A stretch of DNA of 64,000 nt from Cytobacillus oceanisediminis (GCF_022811925.1 NZ_CP065511.1:3341501-3405500), one strand, 5' to 3'; counted from the first letter of the stretch, positions 1 to 8,392 are shown. Notes: generated by a model from the sequence alone, not told the origin. Made by a program: numbers and translations.

Positions 1-2
1 GA

Positions 3-275
3 GAAAGTTCTTTAGTCCGAGATCTAATCAAAATAAATGGAGTTTGTACCACAGCCATTCAAGATATTTTTAGAATTAATAATATTAGGCATGGAGCAAA
101 CAGTAATTTTAGATCTATAACGGTTATTTATTCCGAAGTACCTAAAAGGCACCAGAAAGCGATTGACTTAATTCATGATAATTTCACTTGGCACAGTTTT
201 TTAATACTTGAAAACAATAATAATTTTTTCCTTGACGAACTAAATGAAAAGCTGGATTTTACAATCTGCAGATAA
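3..275 (+). CDS. Partial hypothetical protein (3' end only)
   Basis: An open frame enters from the left edge and ends at a TAA at 273-275, giving about 90 residues with no start codon in the window. The visible C-terminus is rich in Asn, Ile and Phe and ends in DFTICR. I recognise no family. A strong hairpin with a T-tract about 105 bases downstream fits this being a true gene end. Function unknown; it could also be a remnant, because the rest of the gene is not visible. Confidence 0.45.
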   Translation, partial: ESSLVRDLIKINGVCTTAIQDIFRINNIRHGANSNFRSITVIYSEVPKRHQKAIDLIHDNFTWHSFLILENNNNFFLDELNEKLDFTICR

Positions 276-674
276 TCAAAATGTCATTCAGGGTTTTTTA
301 CTGAAAGATAAGAAAAGTGAAGTTTTCCGCTTAATTCAACAATAATGACATGTTGTTAACAATAAATAAAGAAAAGAAGAGGAGTGGGCATCCCACTCCT
401 TTTATTACGACATGCTTTTGTTTTTTTAACACGACAAGTATTTTTCCCCTCAGCTAAGAACTATTATGATCTTCTTATTCAACTACCATGAAAATTAACT
501 TCTGTGAGATCCGAAAAATGTTAATACTTAAACAGACGCAGCTCATTCATCTTTTTAAAAGGGGAGAGCGGCTGATCTTTGGTGTTTATATACTTGTGTT
601 AATGGATTAGGAAGCTCCTATTATTTTAACCGTATAGCCTAAGTTTTCTAGTCTTCGAACCGAATGGTGTACAA
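276..674. other. Intergenic region, no gene seen
   Basis: AT-rich stretch of about 400 bases between the partial gene and the next small ORF. Apart from the terminator at 380-404 I see no convincing coding frame, RNA gene or long repeat. Confidence 0.5.
380..404. terminator. Rho-independent terminator
   Basis: Perfect 9-bp stem AGGAGTGGG / CCCACTCCT with a 3-base loop (CAT), followed by TTTTA on the plus strand and preceded by an A-rich run, so it may act in both directions. It probably ends the partial gene at the left edge. Confidence 0.7.
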
Positions 675-953
675 ATGACCTTTGATAGATTAACACCTAA
701 TATCAAAGCAAGAAATACCATTACTTATAAAGTGAAAAATAGAAATTATGTTGCTAAATTTGTTCCACCAACATTTAGATTAGAACCTGTATTTGCTGAG
801 GAATTAAGTAAAATAGATAATAATGAAGAAACTATTATAAATTCTCAAATAGATGAATTACGGAAAGAATTTCTTATTTCCAGACTTAAATATTGGGTGG
901 ATTTCGGCAAAAGACAACCAAAAGGATTGAGAAATTCAGGAGATTGGGAATAA
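675..953 (+). CDS. Small hypothetical protein
   Basis: Encodes 92 residues, Lys- and Asn-rich with no signal peptide or membrane segment. The middle (about residues 35-70) looks helical and charged. There is only a weak ribosome binding site before the ATG (GGTGT). A hairpin plus T-tract follows 60 bases after the stop, which supports a real transcription unit. I do not recognise a family. Base composition and setting (small isolated genes with long AT-rich gaps) are typical of accessory or prophage-remnant DNA. Confidence 0.45.
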   Translation: MTFDRLTPNIKARNTITYKVKNRNYVAKFVPPTFRLEPVFAEELSKIDNNEETIINSQIDELRKEFLISRLKYWVDFGKRQPKGLRNSGDWE

Positions 954-1010
954 ACCTTTTGTTATTCGAAGTAAGGATGCGATTATTAAAAATCTGCCTA
1001 ACCAAAAAAA

Positions 1011-1049
1011 CAGCAGTTTCCAAGTATATTGGAGCTGCTGATTTTTAAT
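1011..1049 (+). terminator. Probable Rho-independent terminator
   Basis: Stem CAGCAG (1011-1016) / CTGCTG (1035-1040), extendable by CC/GG, followed by ATTTTTAATTTT. Lies just downstream of the 92-residue ORF. Confidence 0.55.
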
Positions 1050-1153
1050 TTTATCGGATTATAAGTTTAGAGTTGTAAATCGCGTATTTACAACGTTAAG
1101 AGTTCGTCATAATAAAAATCCCAAAACAAAAATAAAAATCTTAAACATTCTTA

Positions 1154-1162
1154 TGCTATAAT
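1154..1162 (+). promoter_or_regulatory. Extended -10 promoter
   Basis: TGCTATAAT is a perfect extended -10 element (TGnTATAAT) 33 bases before the ATG of the next gene. No good -35 hexamer is visible, as is normal for extended -10 promoters. Confidence 0.6.
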
Positions 1163-1195
1163 GTGGTAAAAAATCGAATATTTTGAGAGGGAAAT

Positions 1196-1636
1196 ATGCG
1201 ATACAAAATTGATTTCGGCCTAGCTTTTGCAATATGTATAATAATCATGATATTAGGTCAGGTTTGGACTTATCTTGGGGAACTTCCGGAAGCATTTACT
1301 TATGGAAGTATTGTTTATAAAGTGGTTGCCACACTATTTTTCATTTTAACAAACCTATCCATCGGTACAGCAGCAGCTATCGTATTTTACTTCATGCAAC
1401 AGTTTATCGAAAAAAAGAAAACCTTTGAAACATACACCGATCTTCGAGCTGATTCATATCAATTGCTTTACGTTAATATGATGATCCTTAGAGATATACA
1501 CGGGTTTGAGGAATTGAAAAAAGGTCAACAAAGATATGCAGATTTTTTCTATACATTAGACGCACCTCTACTTTTCGAAGTTTATAAAAACATTCAAGAG
1601 AAAGAGTTTAAAAATAATCTTAAAGAATATTTTTAA
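1196..1636 (+). CDS. Hypothetical membrane protein
   Basis: 146 residues with two predicted membrane segments, about residues 8-27 and 42-68, followed by a hydrophilic, charged cytoplasmic tail of about 75 residues. ATG is preceded by GAGAGGG at good spacing and by an extended -10 promoter. The tail reads like a ligand- or partner-binding region but matches no family I know. It sits 29 bases upstream of another small unknown gene that shares its terminator, so the two probably form an operon. Confidence 0.6.
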   Translation: MRYKIDFGLAFAICIIIMILGQVWTYLGELPEAFTYGSIVYKVVATLFFILTNLSIGTAAAIVFYFMQQFIEKKKTFETYTDLRADSYQLLYVNMMILRDIHGFEELKKGQQRYADFFYTLDAPLLFEVYKNIQEKEFKNNLKEYF

Positions 1637-1665
1637 ATGCACCGAAAGAAAGATTACAAAAAATT

Positions 1666-1971
1666 ATGGTGAGGTTTGAAAAGACAATTCAATCCTTAGA
1701 GACTAAGAAGGATAAAAGGTACTTTAAGGGTAGTAAAGACTTAATTGAATCTGTAACTGTAAGTTTTCGGGATGATGGAGATTTTGCGATAAGTTTTGAG
1801 TGGATTATAAATGCAAAAAGTGATAAAGAGAAAGCAAATTATGTAGAAGCAACGGTTGATGATTATTTGTATGTTTTACAATCAAGTATTGAACTTCATG
1901 AAGAAGTACAAGAATTTATTAATTGTATAGAAAAGAAGAAAATAATCAAATTTATGCGAATGCTTGATTAA
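1666..1971 (+). CDS. Small hypothetical protein
   Basis: 101 residues, soluble, mixed alpha/beta by eye, rich in Lys, Glu and Asp. It follows the membrane protein by 29 bases and is followed within 12 bases by a strong terminator, so it is the last gene of a two-gene unit. The ribosome binding site before the ATG is poor, and translation may be coupled to the upstream gene. No family recognised. The two proteins may work as a membrane/soluble pair, but nothing in the sequence proves this. Confidence 0.55.
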   Translation: MVRFEKTIQSLETKKDKRYFKGSKDLIESVTVSFRDDGDFAISFEWIINAKSDKEKANYVEATVDDYLYVLQSSIELHEEVQEFINCIEKKKIIKFMRMLD

Positions 1972-1982
1972 AATAAGATTGC

Positions 1983-2011
1983 CCTCCAGTTAATAATCTG
2001 GAGGTTTTTTT
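1983..2011 (+). terminator. Rho-independent terminator
   Basis: Perfect 7-bp stem CCTCCAG / CTGGAGG with an 8-base loop and a run of seven T. Ends the two-gene unit at 1196-1971. Confidence 0.85.
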
Positions 2012-2390
2012 ATTTTGTTTCAATAGAGTACAGTCTATTGAGACATATTCAAAGTACCTCTAAATTAGGATTTATAATGTCTTATAAGACTTGTATCAAA
2101 ATGCTTAACGTTGTAAATGCGGTTTCCTGACGCTACTCCTAAAAGAAAAAAATCTGTACTGTTGTGCAGCTAATGCTTATGCACTTCCATTTCAGGGATA
2201 GCTTTGTATCAATAGCCTTTATTCTTTTGAGATTGTGAAGTGATACACCTAAACTAAAGAAGCAGGTTCAATAATCTCTTCGAAAGAAAGATTTATGGGG
2301 AGAAAACCCCCAATACCGAAAATTATATGGTGCCATTACGAGGCGCGGTGGAACGGCGCATTTCTAGGAAAATTATTATATGTCATCTTA
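2012..2390. other. Intergenic region, no gene seen
   Basis: About 380 AT-rich bases between the plus-strand pair and the convergent minus-strand gene. Short open frames exist but have no ribosome binding site or protein-like composition. No RNA gene or repeat recognised. Confidence 0.5.
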
Positions 2391-2392
2391 AA

Positions 2393-2416
2393 ACAGCAGC
2401 CTTTTACGGCTGCTGT
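2393..2416 (-). terminator. Probable terminator of the minus-strand gene
   Basis: Perfect 9-bp stem ACAGCAGCC / GGCTGCTGT (2393-2401 and 2408-2416) immediately after the stop codon of the 2426-2986 gene, with a short T-run (TTTT) on the minus strand. Confidence 0.6.
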
Positions 2417-2425
2417 ATTGGTTAT

Positions 2426-2986
2426 TCATGCGTATTTTTTTAATATGTTTGAATCAAACGGAACCAACCGTATCTCTTCCGGCGGGATTCTTTTTCGTTT
2501 GAGATATGCCGGGTGCCAAGGATACCACGTCATCGGTTTCCCCCGGTCAATTTGCACCAGCCGGTCATGATGACTCTCCAGCATTCGCCGGAATTCCTCT
2601 GGCAGCAAAATCTTTGTTTTTCCTTTCACCAATCCTCCCCAACCAATCCAAACAAAGGTTTCACTGTTTTCCAATACAGTGGATATGATGTTGAAATTAA
2701 GTGAATCAAAGAGGGAGCCTTTTAAATTTTTGGGATTCCCCGTTACTCTTGGGTCAAGATTCAAAATGGCAAATCCCGATTCGTTGCGTGCCTTACAGAC
2801 TTTTCGGATATAGCTGACGGTTTGATCTTTTCCATCTATGGTGGAACCGTTATACATAAGAAGTGTGAGGCTTGGGACTTCTTCCTCGTAATAATAGCGT
2901 TTCGGTTCATTTTTAGAGATGATGCTGATGCCGTGTTCTGTTTTTGTTTCGATTAAACTCCCAAGTTCGAGCAGGTGTTGTCGCAT
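2426..2986 (-). CDS. DUF1643-like protein
   Basis: The open frame begins further upstream, but the start at 2986 has AAAGGAGA eight bases before the ATG, which lies inside the extended frame, so I chose it (186 residues). The protein resembles the DUF1643 family: a motif like MYNGSTIDGKDQTVSYIR and the following AILNLDPRVTGNPK correspond to the family's conserved 'NPS.A...DPT' and 'NL' regions, which are slightly degenerate here. No signal peptide. Biochemical role unknown; members are often found in prophage or accessory regions. The neighbour upstream on the same strand is a GIY-YIG protein, but a bidirectional terminator separates them. Confidence 0.65.
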   Translation of the reverse strand: MRQHLLELGSLIETKTEHGISIISKNEPKRYYYEEEVPSLTLLMYNGSTIDGKDQTVSYIRKVCKARNESGFAILNLDPRVTGNPKNLKGSLFDSLNFNIISTVLENSETFVWIGWGGLVKGKTKILLPEEFRRMLESHHDRLVQIDRGKPMTWYPWHPAYLKRKRIPPEEIRLVPFDSNILKKYA

Positions 2987-3117
2987 CGTTTTTTCTCCTT
3001 TCTTCTCTATTATTCCCAACTTCTGAATAAAAATAGATTAGTTTGTGTATAAAGCAAAGGACCAGCCTTTCTTACCCTTTTTATCATCATATAGAAAACG
3101 GTGGCGACAAAACGGTC

Positions 3118-3154
3118 CAAAAAGAGACAATCTCAGATAGATTGTCTTTTTTGC
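3118..3154. terminator. Bidirectional terminator
   Basis: Perfect 9-bp stem AGACAATCT (3125-3133) / AGATTGTCT (3139-3147), with TTTTTT to the right and an AAAAAG run to the left, so it can stop transcription from either side. It serves mainly the 3255-4553 minus-strand gene. Confidence 0.75.
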
Positions 3155-3254
3155 TTTAAGTATACTCAGTCATATTTCTGTAACCAACGTATGATTTTGG
3201 TACATACGTTTCGATAATTTTAATTTCCATCTATTCCTCCAAGTACGTTATCGA

Positions 3255-4553
3255 CTATTTAGCTTTTTGTTTCAATGCAATAGCTTTTGACCGACGCTCG
3301 TTTAAATCGATAAAGTGAGTTTCACTTATGTTCCTTTCCTCTGATCGCAAACGTTCAAACGCTTCGTCAATAATGGCAATTTCATTATCATAATCTTTTA
3401 GTTTTCTATAGGTCATTGCATATGACCTATATAATGCCGGTGCATTATAGCCGTTGTAACGGGCTTTATCAAATAATTCAATAGCTCCTTCTAGGTTACC
3501 CGCCTTCCGTTCCGCTTCACCTTTTTCCCAAAAAGGGAACCCTTTGTCAAAGCCTTTATCCCAGTCGTGCAAGTTTTTGATATCTTTAAGCGGAACCCGG
3601 TTGTGGATAGGATGTACCGGTTCCTCTTTGGTTGATATATCATCCACTTCACCAAATTTCTCTTTTAAAAATTTCCAAACATCTATTAAATGATACGCAG
3701 GTATGTTTCGCCCGATTCTCTCTAATGCTTTTTCCTGGTCTATCTGATAATTCGTTACATAATCATCCCCTATAAATATCCAAGCCGTAACCGACTTTGC
3801 AAACTGGTTTTTGAGTATTTTGTTTCCGTTTGTTGATAGTAATGTTTTGGTTTCACTTAAGTATTTATCTAGATTCCCCCGATAAATAATGTCTATCTCG
3901 TCTCGCATACTTCGCGTGATAAAAACGACCCCTTTTAAATTCTCAAACGTAACTTTATCAAATGGTCGAGACTTTATTCCAAAGTAATGATAGTCAATTT
4001 CACTCGAATATAGATGCGGAGCGGTTTCAAATTTGATTTCAGGCGTATTGGGGCTGCGATTATATCCGTTATCTCTTTTAGCAAAGAGCGGGGTTATCCG
4101 ATTCGTTAGTCGATCATTTGTTTCATTCAGAATCCTGGTCATTTCCTGAGTTTCTAACTCTATGGCTTGTTCCTCGGTCAACCCAGTTCCCACAAAGCGA
4201 ACGTCGGTATCATATAGTTTGCGGATTTTTTCAGCTTCATAGGCTCGGTCGTGAAACTCTTTATACCGATTGCCACGGCCTTTTCCAACATAGAATATTT
4301 CGCCAGTCTTTTTGATAAACCATTCATACACATAAAAATCTGTTGTGGTGCTGCCAGTTGAAACGCCTACAGGCGATGAAGAAAAAGTGATTCCGTTGTC
4401 TTCATCAAATGAAAACCCGAAAGATAAACCACCGATAGGTTGTTTATTATTTTTTTCTCCTTCTAGTGATTCACTCATATCTTCGAATTCTTTCTGAACA
4501 TCTCTCTGCTTTTCAGTATTTTTATCCCCAAATAATTTGCTTAAAATTCTCAT
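3255..4553 (-). CDS. GIY-YIG-domain protein with C-terminal TPR-like repeats
   Basis: 432 residues. Residues 73-140 form a GIY-YIG-type nuclease-like domain: the first Tyr strand is DFYVYEW, the second is IFYVGKGRGNR (residues 87-97), and the candidate metal-binding Glu is in ELETQE (about 132-137). A linker follows, then a mixed middle region (200-320), and residues 340-425 form two TPR-like helix pairs (WEKGEAERKAGNLEGAIE, then ALYRSYAMTYRKLKD). The N-terminal 70 residues look disordered. The GIY-YIG fold usually cuts DNA in homing, repair or restriction enzymes; fusion to TPR suggests a protein partner. It stands alone between terminators. Function uncertain; defence or mobile-element linked roles are possible. 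Confidence 0.65.
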   Translation of the reverse strand: MRILSKLFGDKNTEKQRDVQKEFEDMSESLEGEKNNKQPIGGLSFGFSFDEDNGITFSSSPVGVSTGSTTTDFYVYEWFIKKTGEIFYVGKGRGNRYKEFHDRAYEAEKIRKLYDTDVRFVGTGLTEEQAIELETQEMTRILNETNDRLTNRITPLFAKRDNGYNRSPNTPEIKFETAPHLYSSEIDYHYFGIKSRPFDKVTFENLKGVVFITRSMRDEIDIIYRGNLDKYLSETKTLLSTNGNKILKNQFAKSVTAWIFIGDDYVTNYQIDQEKALERIGRNIPAYHLIDVWKFLKEKFGEVDDISTKEEPVHPIHNRVPLKDIKNLHDWDKGFDKGFPFWEKGEAERKAGNLEGAIELFDKARYNGYNAPALYRSYAMTYRKLKDYDNEIAIIDEAFERLRSEERNISETHFIDLNERRSKAIALKQKAK

Positions 4554-4692
4554 TTCAATAGCCTCTTTCTAATTTAATAGATAAGACAACCTGTGCTCAG
4601 ACTTCACTTATGGACTGATAAAAAATGAAATTATGGTCAATGATAGAGAGAGACACCCCCATATAATTGTTGATTCGTATCTTTGGATATTT

Positions 4693-5427
4693 TCACTCAC
4701 CCGTGTCCTCACAATAGGTTGGCGGAGGGCACTCCATATTACCGTATATAGTTTCCCTCTGGTCTGAAAAAGGAACGTTGGGATCATATTCGTCCGAGTT
4801 TATTTTGTTTCTTTCTTCCTCTGGCAATTCAAAAGATGCATCTGTTGATTCATAGCCTATTTTTGTATACAATTCTTGTCTGGCCAGACCAATGTCATTT
4901 TCCAAAATAACATTAAGCTGCGCAACAAAATTATTGCTCATTGGAGTTTGAACCTTTTGCAAAGCCAAGTGAAGTTTATCAGCTTTTAGCAAAGTATCAT
5001 TAAAATCCTGAATCAAAGCCTGATCCTCTGGTACTTTCAAATTTCTAACCACTTGCAATCTTTGAAAAATGTCATTTAGCCGGTTTTGTGTATCAGCTAT
5101 ATCCGTTTGTTTTACCCCCGTCAGACCATTTAATAATACGTACTTTTCGTACATTTTCACTTGCTCCTCGGCTAATAGGGCCACTCCATTCAAATGAGTA
5201 TTCACCGTTTCCTTGAATATGTTCTTTTCTTCCTCCGTTACTGCCTTTGTGGGTTCAACAGCCTGTTCCTGTTGTTTTGGAACCTTCTCTGTTTGTTTTT
5301 CTTGGGCCTCACTGTTTTCGGATGTAACCGTTGCCTTTCTTCCTTCAGATTTGTCTTCCCCGGATAAAGAAGGTGTACATCCCGCCAAAATAAGAATTAA
5401 ACTTATAATGAAAGCGTATTTCTTCAT
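4693..5427 (-). CDS. Putative lipoprotein
   Basis: 244 residues. The N-terminus is a classic lipoprotein signal: MKKY, a hydrophobic run, then LAGC with the lipidated Cys at position 17. A low-complexity, Glu/Lys/Gln-rich linker (18-65) is followed by a helical domain (about 70-195) and a short acidic tail that ends with two Cys residues near the C-terminus. ATG is preceded by GGTGGAGAG. Exported and anchored on the outer face of the membrane. No domain recognised; resembles the many unknown helical surface lipoproteins of bacilli. Confidence 0.7.
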   Translation of the reverse strand: MKKYAFIISLILILAGCTPSLSGEDKSEGRKATVTSENSEAQEKQTEKVPKQQEQAVEPTKAVTEEEKNIFKETVNTHLNGVALLAEEQVKMYEKYVLLNGLTGVKQTDIADTQNRLNDIFQRLQVVRNLKVPEDQALIQDFNDTLLKADKLHLALQKVQTPMSNNFVAQLNVILENDIGLARQELYTKIGYESTDASFELPEEERNKINSDEYDPNVPFSDQRETIYGNMECPPPTYCEDTGE

Positions 5428-5509
5428 ATGCTCTCCACCTTCATACTTCTTTTATTTCATATTTTATTATAAATTAAATTTCCTAAATTTCCCTCCAATT
5501 AATTATCGA

Positions 5510-5716
5510 ACAACCAATTATCTTAAATGGTTCACCGCTAAACTACCAGGTAAATCGGCAATTGCCACAAAATACTTAAAAGAAGAAAATTGGTACACTG
5601 TAATACCTGTTGGTGGGGATATTCCTTTTAATACTGATGAAGAAAAGCAGAAAATTGCGGAAAAATATGAGAAGGCTTATAAAGAAGAAATACCCTTCAA
5701 AATCAATTCAGTTTAG
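5510..5716 (+). pseudogene. Remnant of an unidentified gene (3' end)
   Basis: About 68 codons ending at a TAG (5714-5716) read like real protein (motifs WFTAKLPGKSAIATKYL and YTVIPVGGDIPF) but have no start codon. The frame further upstream merely overlaps the opposite-strand lipoprotein. An excellent terminator sits 6 bases after the stop. I read this as the surviving C-terminus of a deleted gene. Family not recognised. Confidence 0.45.
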
Positions 5717-5722
5717 TATTTG

Positions 5723-5750
5723 AAAAACGCTTGATAATTCAAGCGTTTTT
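5723..5750. terminator. Rho-independent terminator
   Basis: Perfect 12-bp stem AAAAACGCTTGA / TCAAGCGTTTTT with a 4-base loop. Supports the idea that a gene once ended at 5716. Confidence 0.8.
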
Positions 5751-6180
5751 CTTGTCATTTAAATGGGTAATGTGTACGTCTTTGGATCACTTTGAAAAGA
5801 TTCATCGGATATAATTCTTATAAAGTATCAGAGCATGTGAAGGAAAATGAAAACAGTTGCTTAAGCAAAAAATTGCTCAAAACGGACGTTTTTTGTGATT
5901 CCCATTATTGGAGCGACTAACACATGCAGAAGGTTGCTTAGCGTTATATCGTACTCTCAACTGGGCTTAACTAAGTCTTAATTTGATGGACATGTGGTTG
6001 CTGCCTAGTAATCGAAAATTCCTAAACCCTAATTCCTTATTACAGATACCTTTACCAATATCTGAAACATCATCACAAAAATAAGCGTTAATTCTAAAAT
6101 AAGCGTTAATCCTTCTTGGATCAACGCCATGTTAATTAATAAATTTCCAGCAAAACTTGCCTTCTGTATGTTCAATTTCG
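5751..6180. other. Intergenic region, no gene seen
   Basis: About 430 AT-rich bases. It contains one short tandem duplication (6078-6113) and an unconvincing 63-codon minus-strand frame that merely continues past the neighbouring stop. Nothing else recognised. Confidence 0.5.
6078..6113. repeat. 18-bp tandem duplication
   Basis: Two adjacent copies of an 18-bp unit (AAAATAAGCGTTAATTCT) differing at one base. Probably a slippage product; no known role. Confidence 0.6.
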
Positions 6181-6696
6181 TTATTTGATTTCGTTCAAAT
6201 GTTCTTCCAGACGATTCCAAGTATCTGTAATGCCTTGCAGCATACCCATTTCCATTACGGACTGGAGCGCCTCTGCGGAAACATATTCTCCACGGTTAAT
6301 TAATTTTGTTTTGCCGTCCACATCCACAAATTCCAGTGTCACTTCAGTAGATGGCATTTCCTCGTTAATAGTCCCTTCAGCATCGGAAAAGTAGTCAGTA
6401 TAGCTGATGCTCTCCGGCTCGCTAATTTCCTTGTATATCCCCTTGCCCCAAGATTCCATGCCATAGAATTGTCCCTGATTCCGATCAACACACTTCATAC
6501 AATAATGCCATACTCCACCAGGTCTGAAGTCAACGCTGCAAACTGGGAGCTCCCAGCCTCTCGGACCCCACCAATGTTTCAGGTGTTCCGGCTCTTTAAA
6601 CATTTTAAAGACAAGCTCGCGCGGTGCATCGAATACGCGCTCCAATACCAGCACTCGTTCATCTTCAACTCTTGAAAGCATTGCATTATTTGACAT
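6181..6696 (-). CDS. SRPBCC / AHSA1-like protein
   Basis: 171 residues. The start region reads RVFDAPRELVFKMFKEPEHLKHWWGP, the hallmark opening of the activator-of-Hsp90-ATPase-1-like (AHSA1, SRPBCC/START) family, followed by the expected WHYCM and GMLQGITDTWNRLEEHL helix at the C-terminus. Such proteins form a hydrophobic ligand-binding cup, but substrates are mostly unknown. ATG is preceded by GGAGGAG. It lies 87 bases downstream of an ArsR-type regulator, the usual arrangement for this pair, so the two are probably co-transcribed and the regulator controls it. Confidence 0.85.
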   Translation of the reverse strand: MSNNAMLSRVEDERVLVLERVFDAPRELVFKMFKEPEHLKHWWGPRGWELPVCSVDFRPGGVWHYCMKCVDRNQGQFYGMESWGKGIYKEISEPESISYTDYFSDAEGTINEEMPSTEVTLEFVDVDGKTKLINRGEYVSAEALQSVMEMGMLQGITDTWNRLEEHLNEIK

Positions 6697-6783
6697 TGTT
6701 ACTCCTCCATCAGAAACTGTATTTGTAAAACCGTCTGTAACTCATGAAACAGATCTTGTTGAGCTTACTCCATATTTATGCCA

Positions 6784-7110
6784 TCAATTCAAAGGTTTTT
6801 TGCCCTGCAATACGTTAAGGTAATCATCCAGCCTATCCATTCGGCTTTCCCATAATCGGCGGTAGGAGTCAAGCCACCTATCCAGTTCTTGAAAAGGTTC
6901 GGGTCTAATCCTATAAATCCGGCGGTTAGCGATCGGCTGAACCTCTACGAGACCAGCGTCACAAAGAACACGCAGATGCTTGGAGGTTTGAGGCTGGTTT
7001 AAATCAAGCTTTTTTGCAATATCCCCCACCGGAAGTGCTCCTTCCAGCAGCAGGTCAATGATATCCAGGCGGTTGGGCTCAGCCAGGGCACTGAAAATTT
7101 GCCCGTTCAT
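6784..7110 (-). CDS. ArsR-family transcriptional regulator
   Basis: 108 residues with a winged helix-turn-helix: FSALAEPNRLDIIDLLLEG (helices 1-2), VGDIAKKLDLNQPQTSKHLRVLCDAG (recognition helix about residues 38-52) and the wing VEVQPIANRRIYRI. No metal-binding Cys pair is visible, so it belongs to the non-metal ArsR group commonly paired with SRPBCC proteins. Likely a dimeric repressor of itself and the downstream SRPBCC gene. A perfect GGAATATTCC palindrome upstream is a candidate operator. Confidence 0.85.
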   Translation of the reverse strand: MNGQIFSALAEPNRLDIIDLLLEGALPVGDIAKKLDLNQPQTSKHLRVLCDAGLVEVQPIANRRIYRIRPEPFQELDRWLDSYRRLWESRMDRLDDYLNVLQGKKPLN

Positions 7111-7217
7111 GTTGAATCATCTCCCAGCGTTATTGTGTTCACTTTTTCCATTTCTATTGTCGATCCCACCCCCCGCTTCCTTATAGTAACTTTCTTTAAT
7201 AACAATATACACCATCC

Positions 7218-7241
7218 GGAATATTCCTGTAAAGGAATATT
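7218..7241. promoter_or_regulatory. Palindromic candidate operator
   Basis: GGAATATTCC (7218-7227) is a perfect 10-bp palindrome, followed 6 bases later by a further GGAATATT half (7234-7241). It lies in the 300-bp divergent region between the ArsR gene and the MDR oxidoreductase gene, so it could serve either. Nothing else is seen in that gap. Confidence 0.4.
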
Positions 7242-7411
7242 ATAAATAATTATAAAAATAGGCTATATGGACCTATAAAGGCCTTCTTCATAAGCAAAAA
7301 ATTCAATCAGCAAAGCAGGATTATAGTCTTGAATATTTTTTCCAAGAATAGTATTAATAGACATCTTAAACGATATTTATGTATTACCTGAATAATTAGG
7401 AGGGATTTTTT

Positions 7412-8392
7412 CTGAAAGCAATCGTATATCAAAAATATGGTTCTCCAGATAATCTTAGATTTACAGATATAGATAAACCAGTTCCCAAGGATCATGAGGT
7501 ACTCGTCAAGGTACACGCAGCATCTGTGAATTACGGGAATCTTGTACTTTTAAAAGGAAAACCATACCTGGTCCGCTTTGCCTACGGTCTTCTAAAACCA
7601 AAGCACACGATACCAGGAGGTGACATAGCCGGTCAGGTGGAAGCAGTGGGCAAAGAAGTCACACAGTTTCAGCCAGGCGATAATGTGTACGGAGACCTAT
7701 CCGGCTCCGGCTGGGGCGGTTATGCTGAATATGTATCTGTCCCTGAAAAGGCCCTTGCATTAAAACCAGCCAATATTTCCTTCGAGGAAGCAGCCGCAGT
7801 GCCTATGGCGGGAGTCACAGCTTTACAGGCCTTAAGGGATAAAGGAAACATTCAAGTAGGACAAAAGGTCTTGATTTATGGTGCCTCAGGCGGTGTGGGA
7901 ACTTTCGCCGTACAAATTGCCAAATCATTTGGTACTGAGGTTACCGGCGTGTGCAGTACAAGAAATTTAGACATTTTGCATGCTATTGGAGCGGACCATG
8001 CCATCGATTATAAGAAGGAGGATTTCACCAAAAGGACAGAGAAGTATGACCTGATTCTGGCTGTTAACGGGTATCAGCCGATTTCAGTTTATAAGCGGGC
8101 TTTAAGATCCAATGGAATTTATGTGCTTGCCGGAGGTTCAGGAGCACAATTTACACAGGCAATGGTCATGGGCCCGTGGATTTCTTTAACAGGAAATAAA
8201 AAAATGAGCAACATGCTGCAGAGGCAAAATCAGAAAGACCTGATTTATATGAAAGAACTTCTTGAAGCCGGCAAAGTAAAGACGGTCATTGATCGATCTT
8301 TTAAATTAAGTGAAGTGGACAAAGCTTTCAGATACTTTGAAGAAGGTCACACTCAAGGAAAGGTGATCATTAAAATCTCAGATGCTTATTAA
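7412..8392 (+). CDS. Zinc-free MDR oxidoreductase (quinone reductase-like)
   Basis: The first ATG of the frame (7526) would cut off a conserved N-terminus. The frame reads back to CTG at 7412, seven bases after TAGGAGGG, giving KAIVYQKYGSPDNLRF, the standard opening of medium-chain dehydrogenases. I therefore take CTG as the start (about 326 residues, the normal family length). The NAD(P)H-binding motif is GASGGVGTFAVQIA (about residues 153-166 counted from CTG). The structural and catalytic zinc Cys clusters are absent, as in the quinone oxidoreductase subgroup. Stand-alone gene in the cytosol, probably reducing quinones or enones. Confidence 0.85.
   Translation: MKAIVYQKYGSPDNLRFTDIDKPVPKDHEVLVKVHAASVNYGNLVLLKGKPYLVRFAYGLLKPKHTIPGGDIAGQVEAVGKEVTQFQPGDNVYGDLSGSGWGGYAEYVSVPEKALALKPANISFEEAAAVPMAGVTALQALRDKGNIQVGQKVLIYGASGGVGTFAVQIAKSFGTEVTGVCSTRNLDILHAIGADHAIDYKKEDFTKRTEKYDLILAVNGYQPISVYKRALRSNGIYVLAGGSGAQFTQAMVMGPWISLTGNKKMSNMLQRQNQKDLIYMKELLEAGKVKTVIDRSFKLSEVDKAFRYFEEGHTQGKVIIKISDAY

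Noticed and set aside
2295..2570. 91-codon plus-strand frame
   Set aside because: Antisense to the DUF1643-like gene and its terminator, not protein-like.
6029..6220. 63-codon minus-strand frame
   Set aside because: Starts inside the end of the SRPBCC gene in another frame and reads through the 18-bp duplication; no ribosome binding site.
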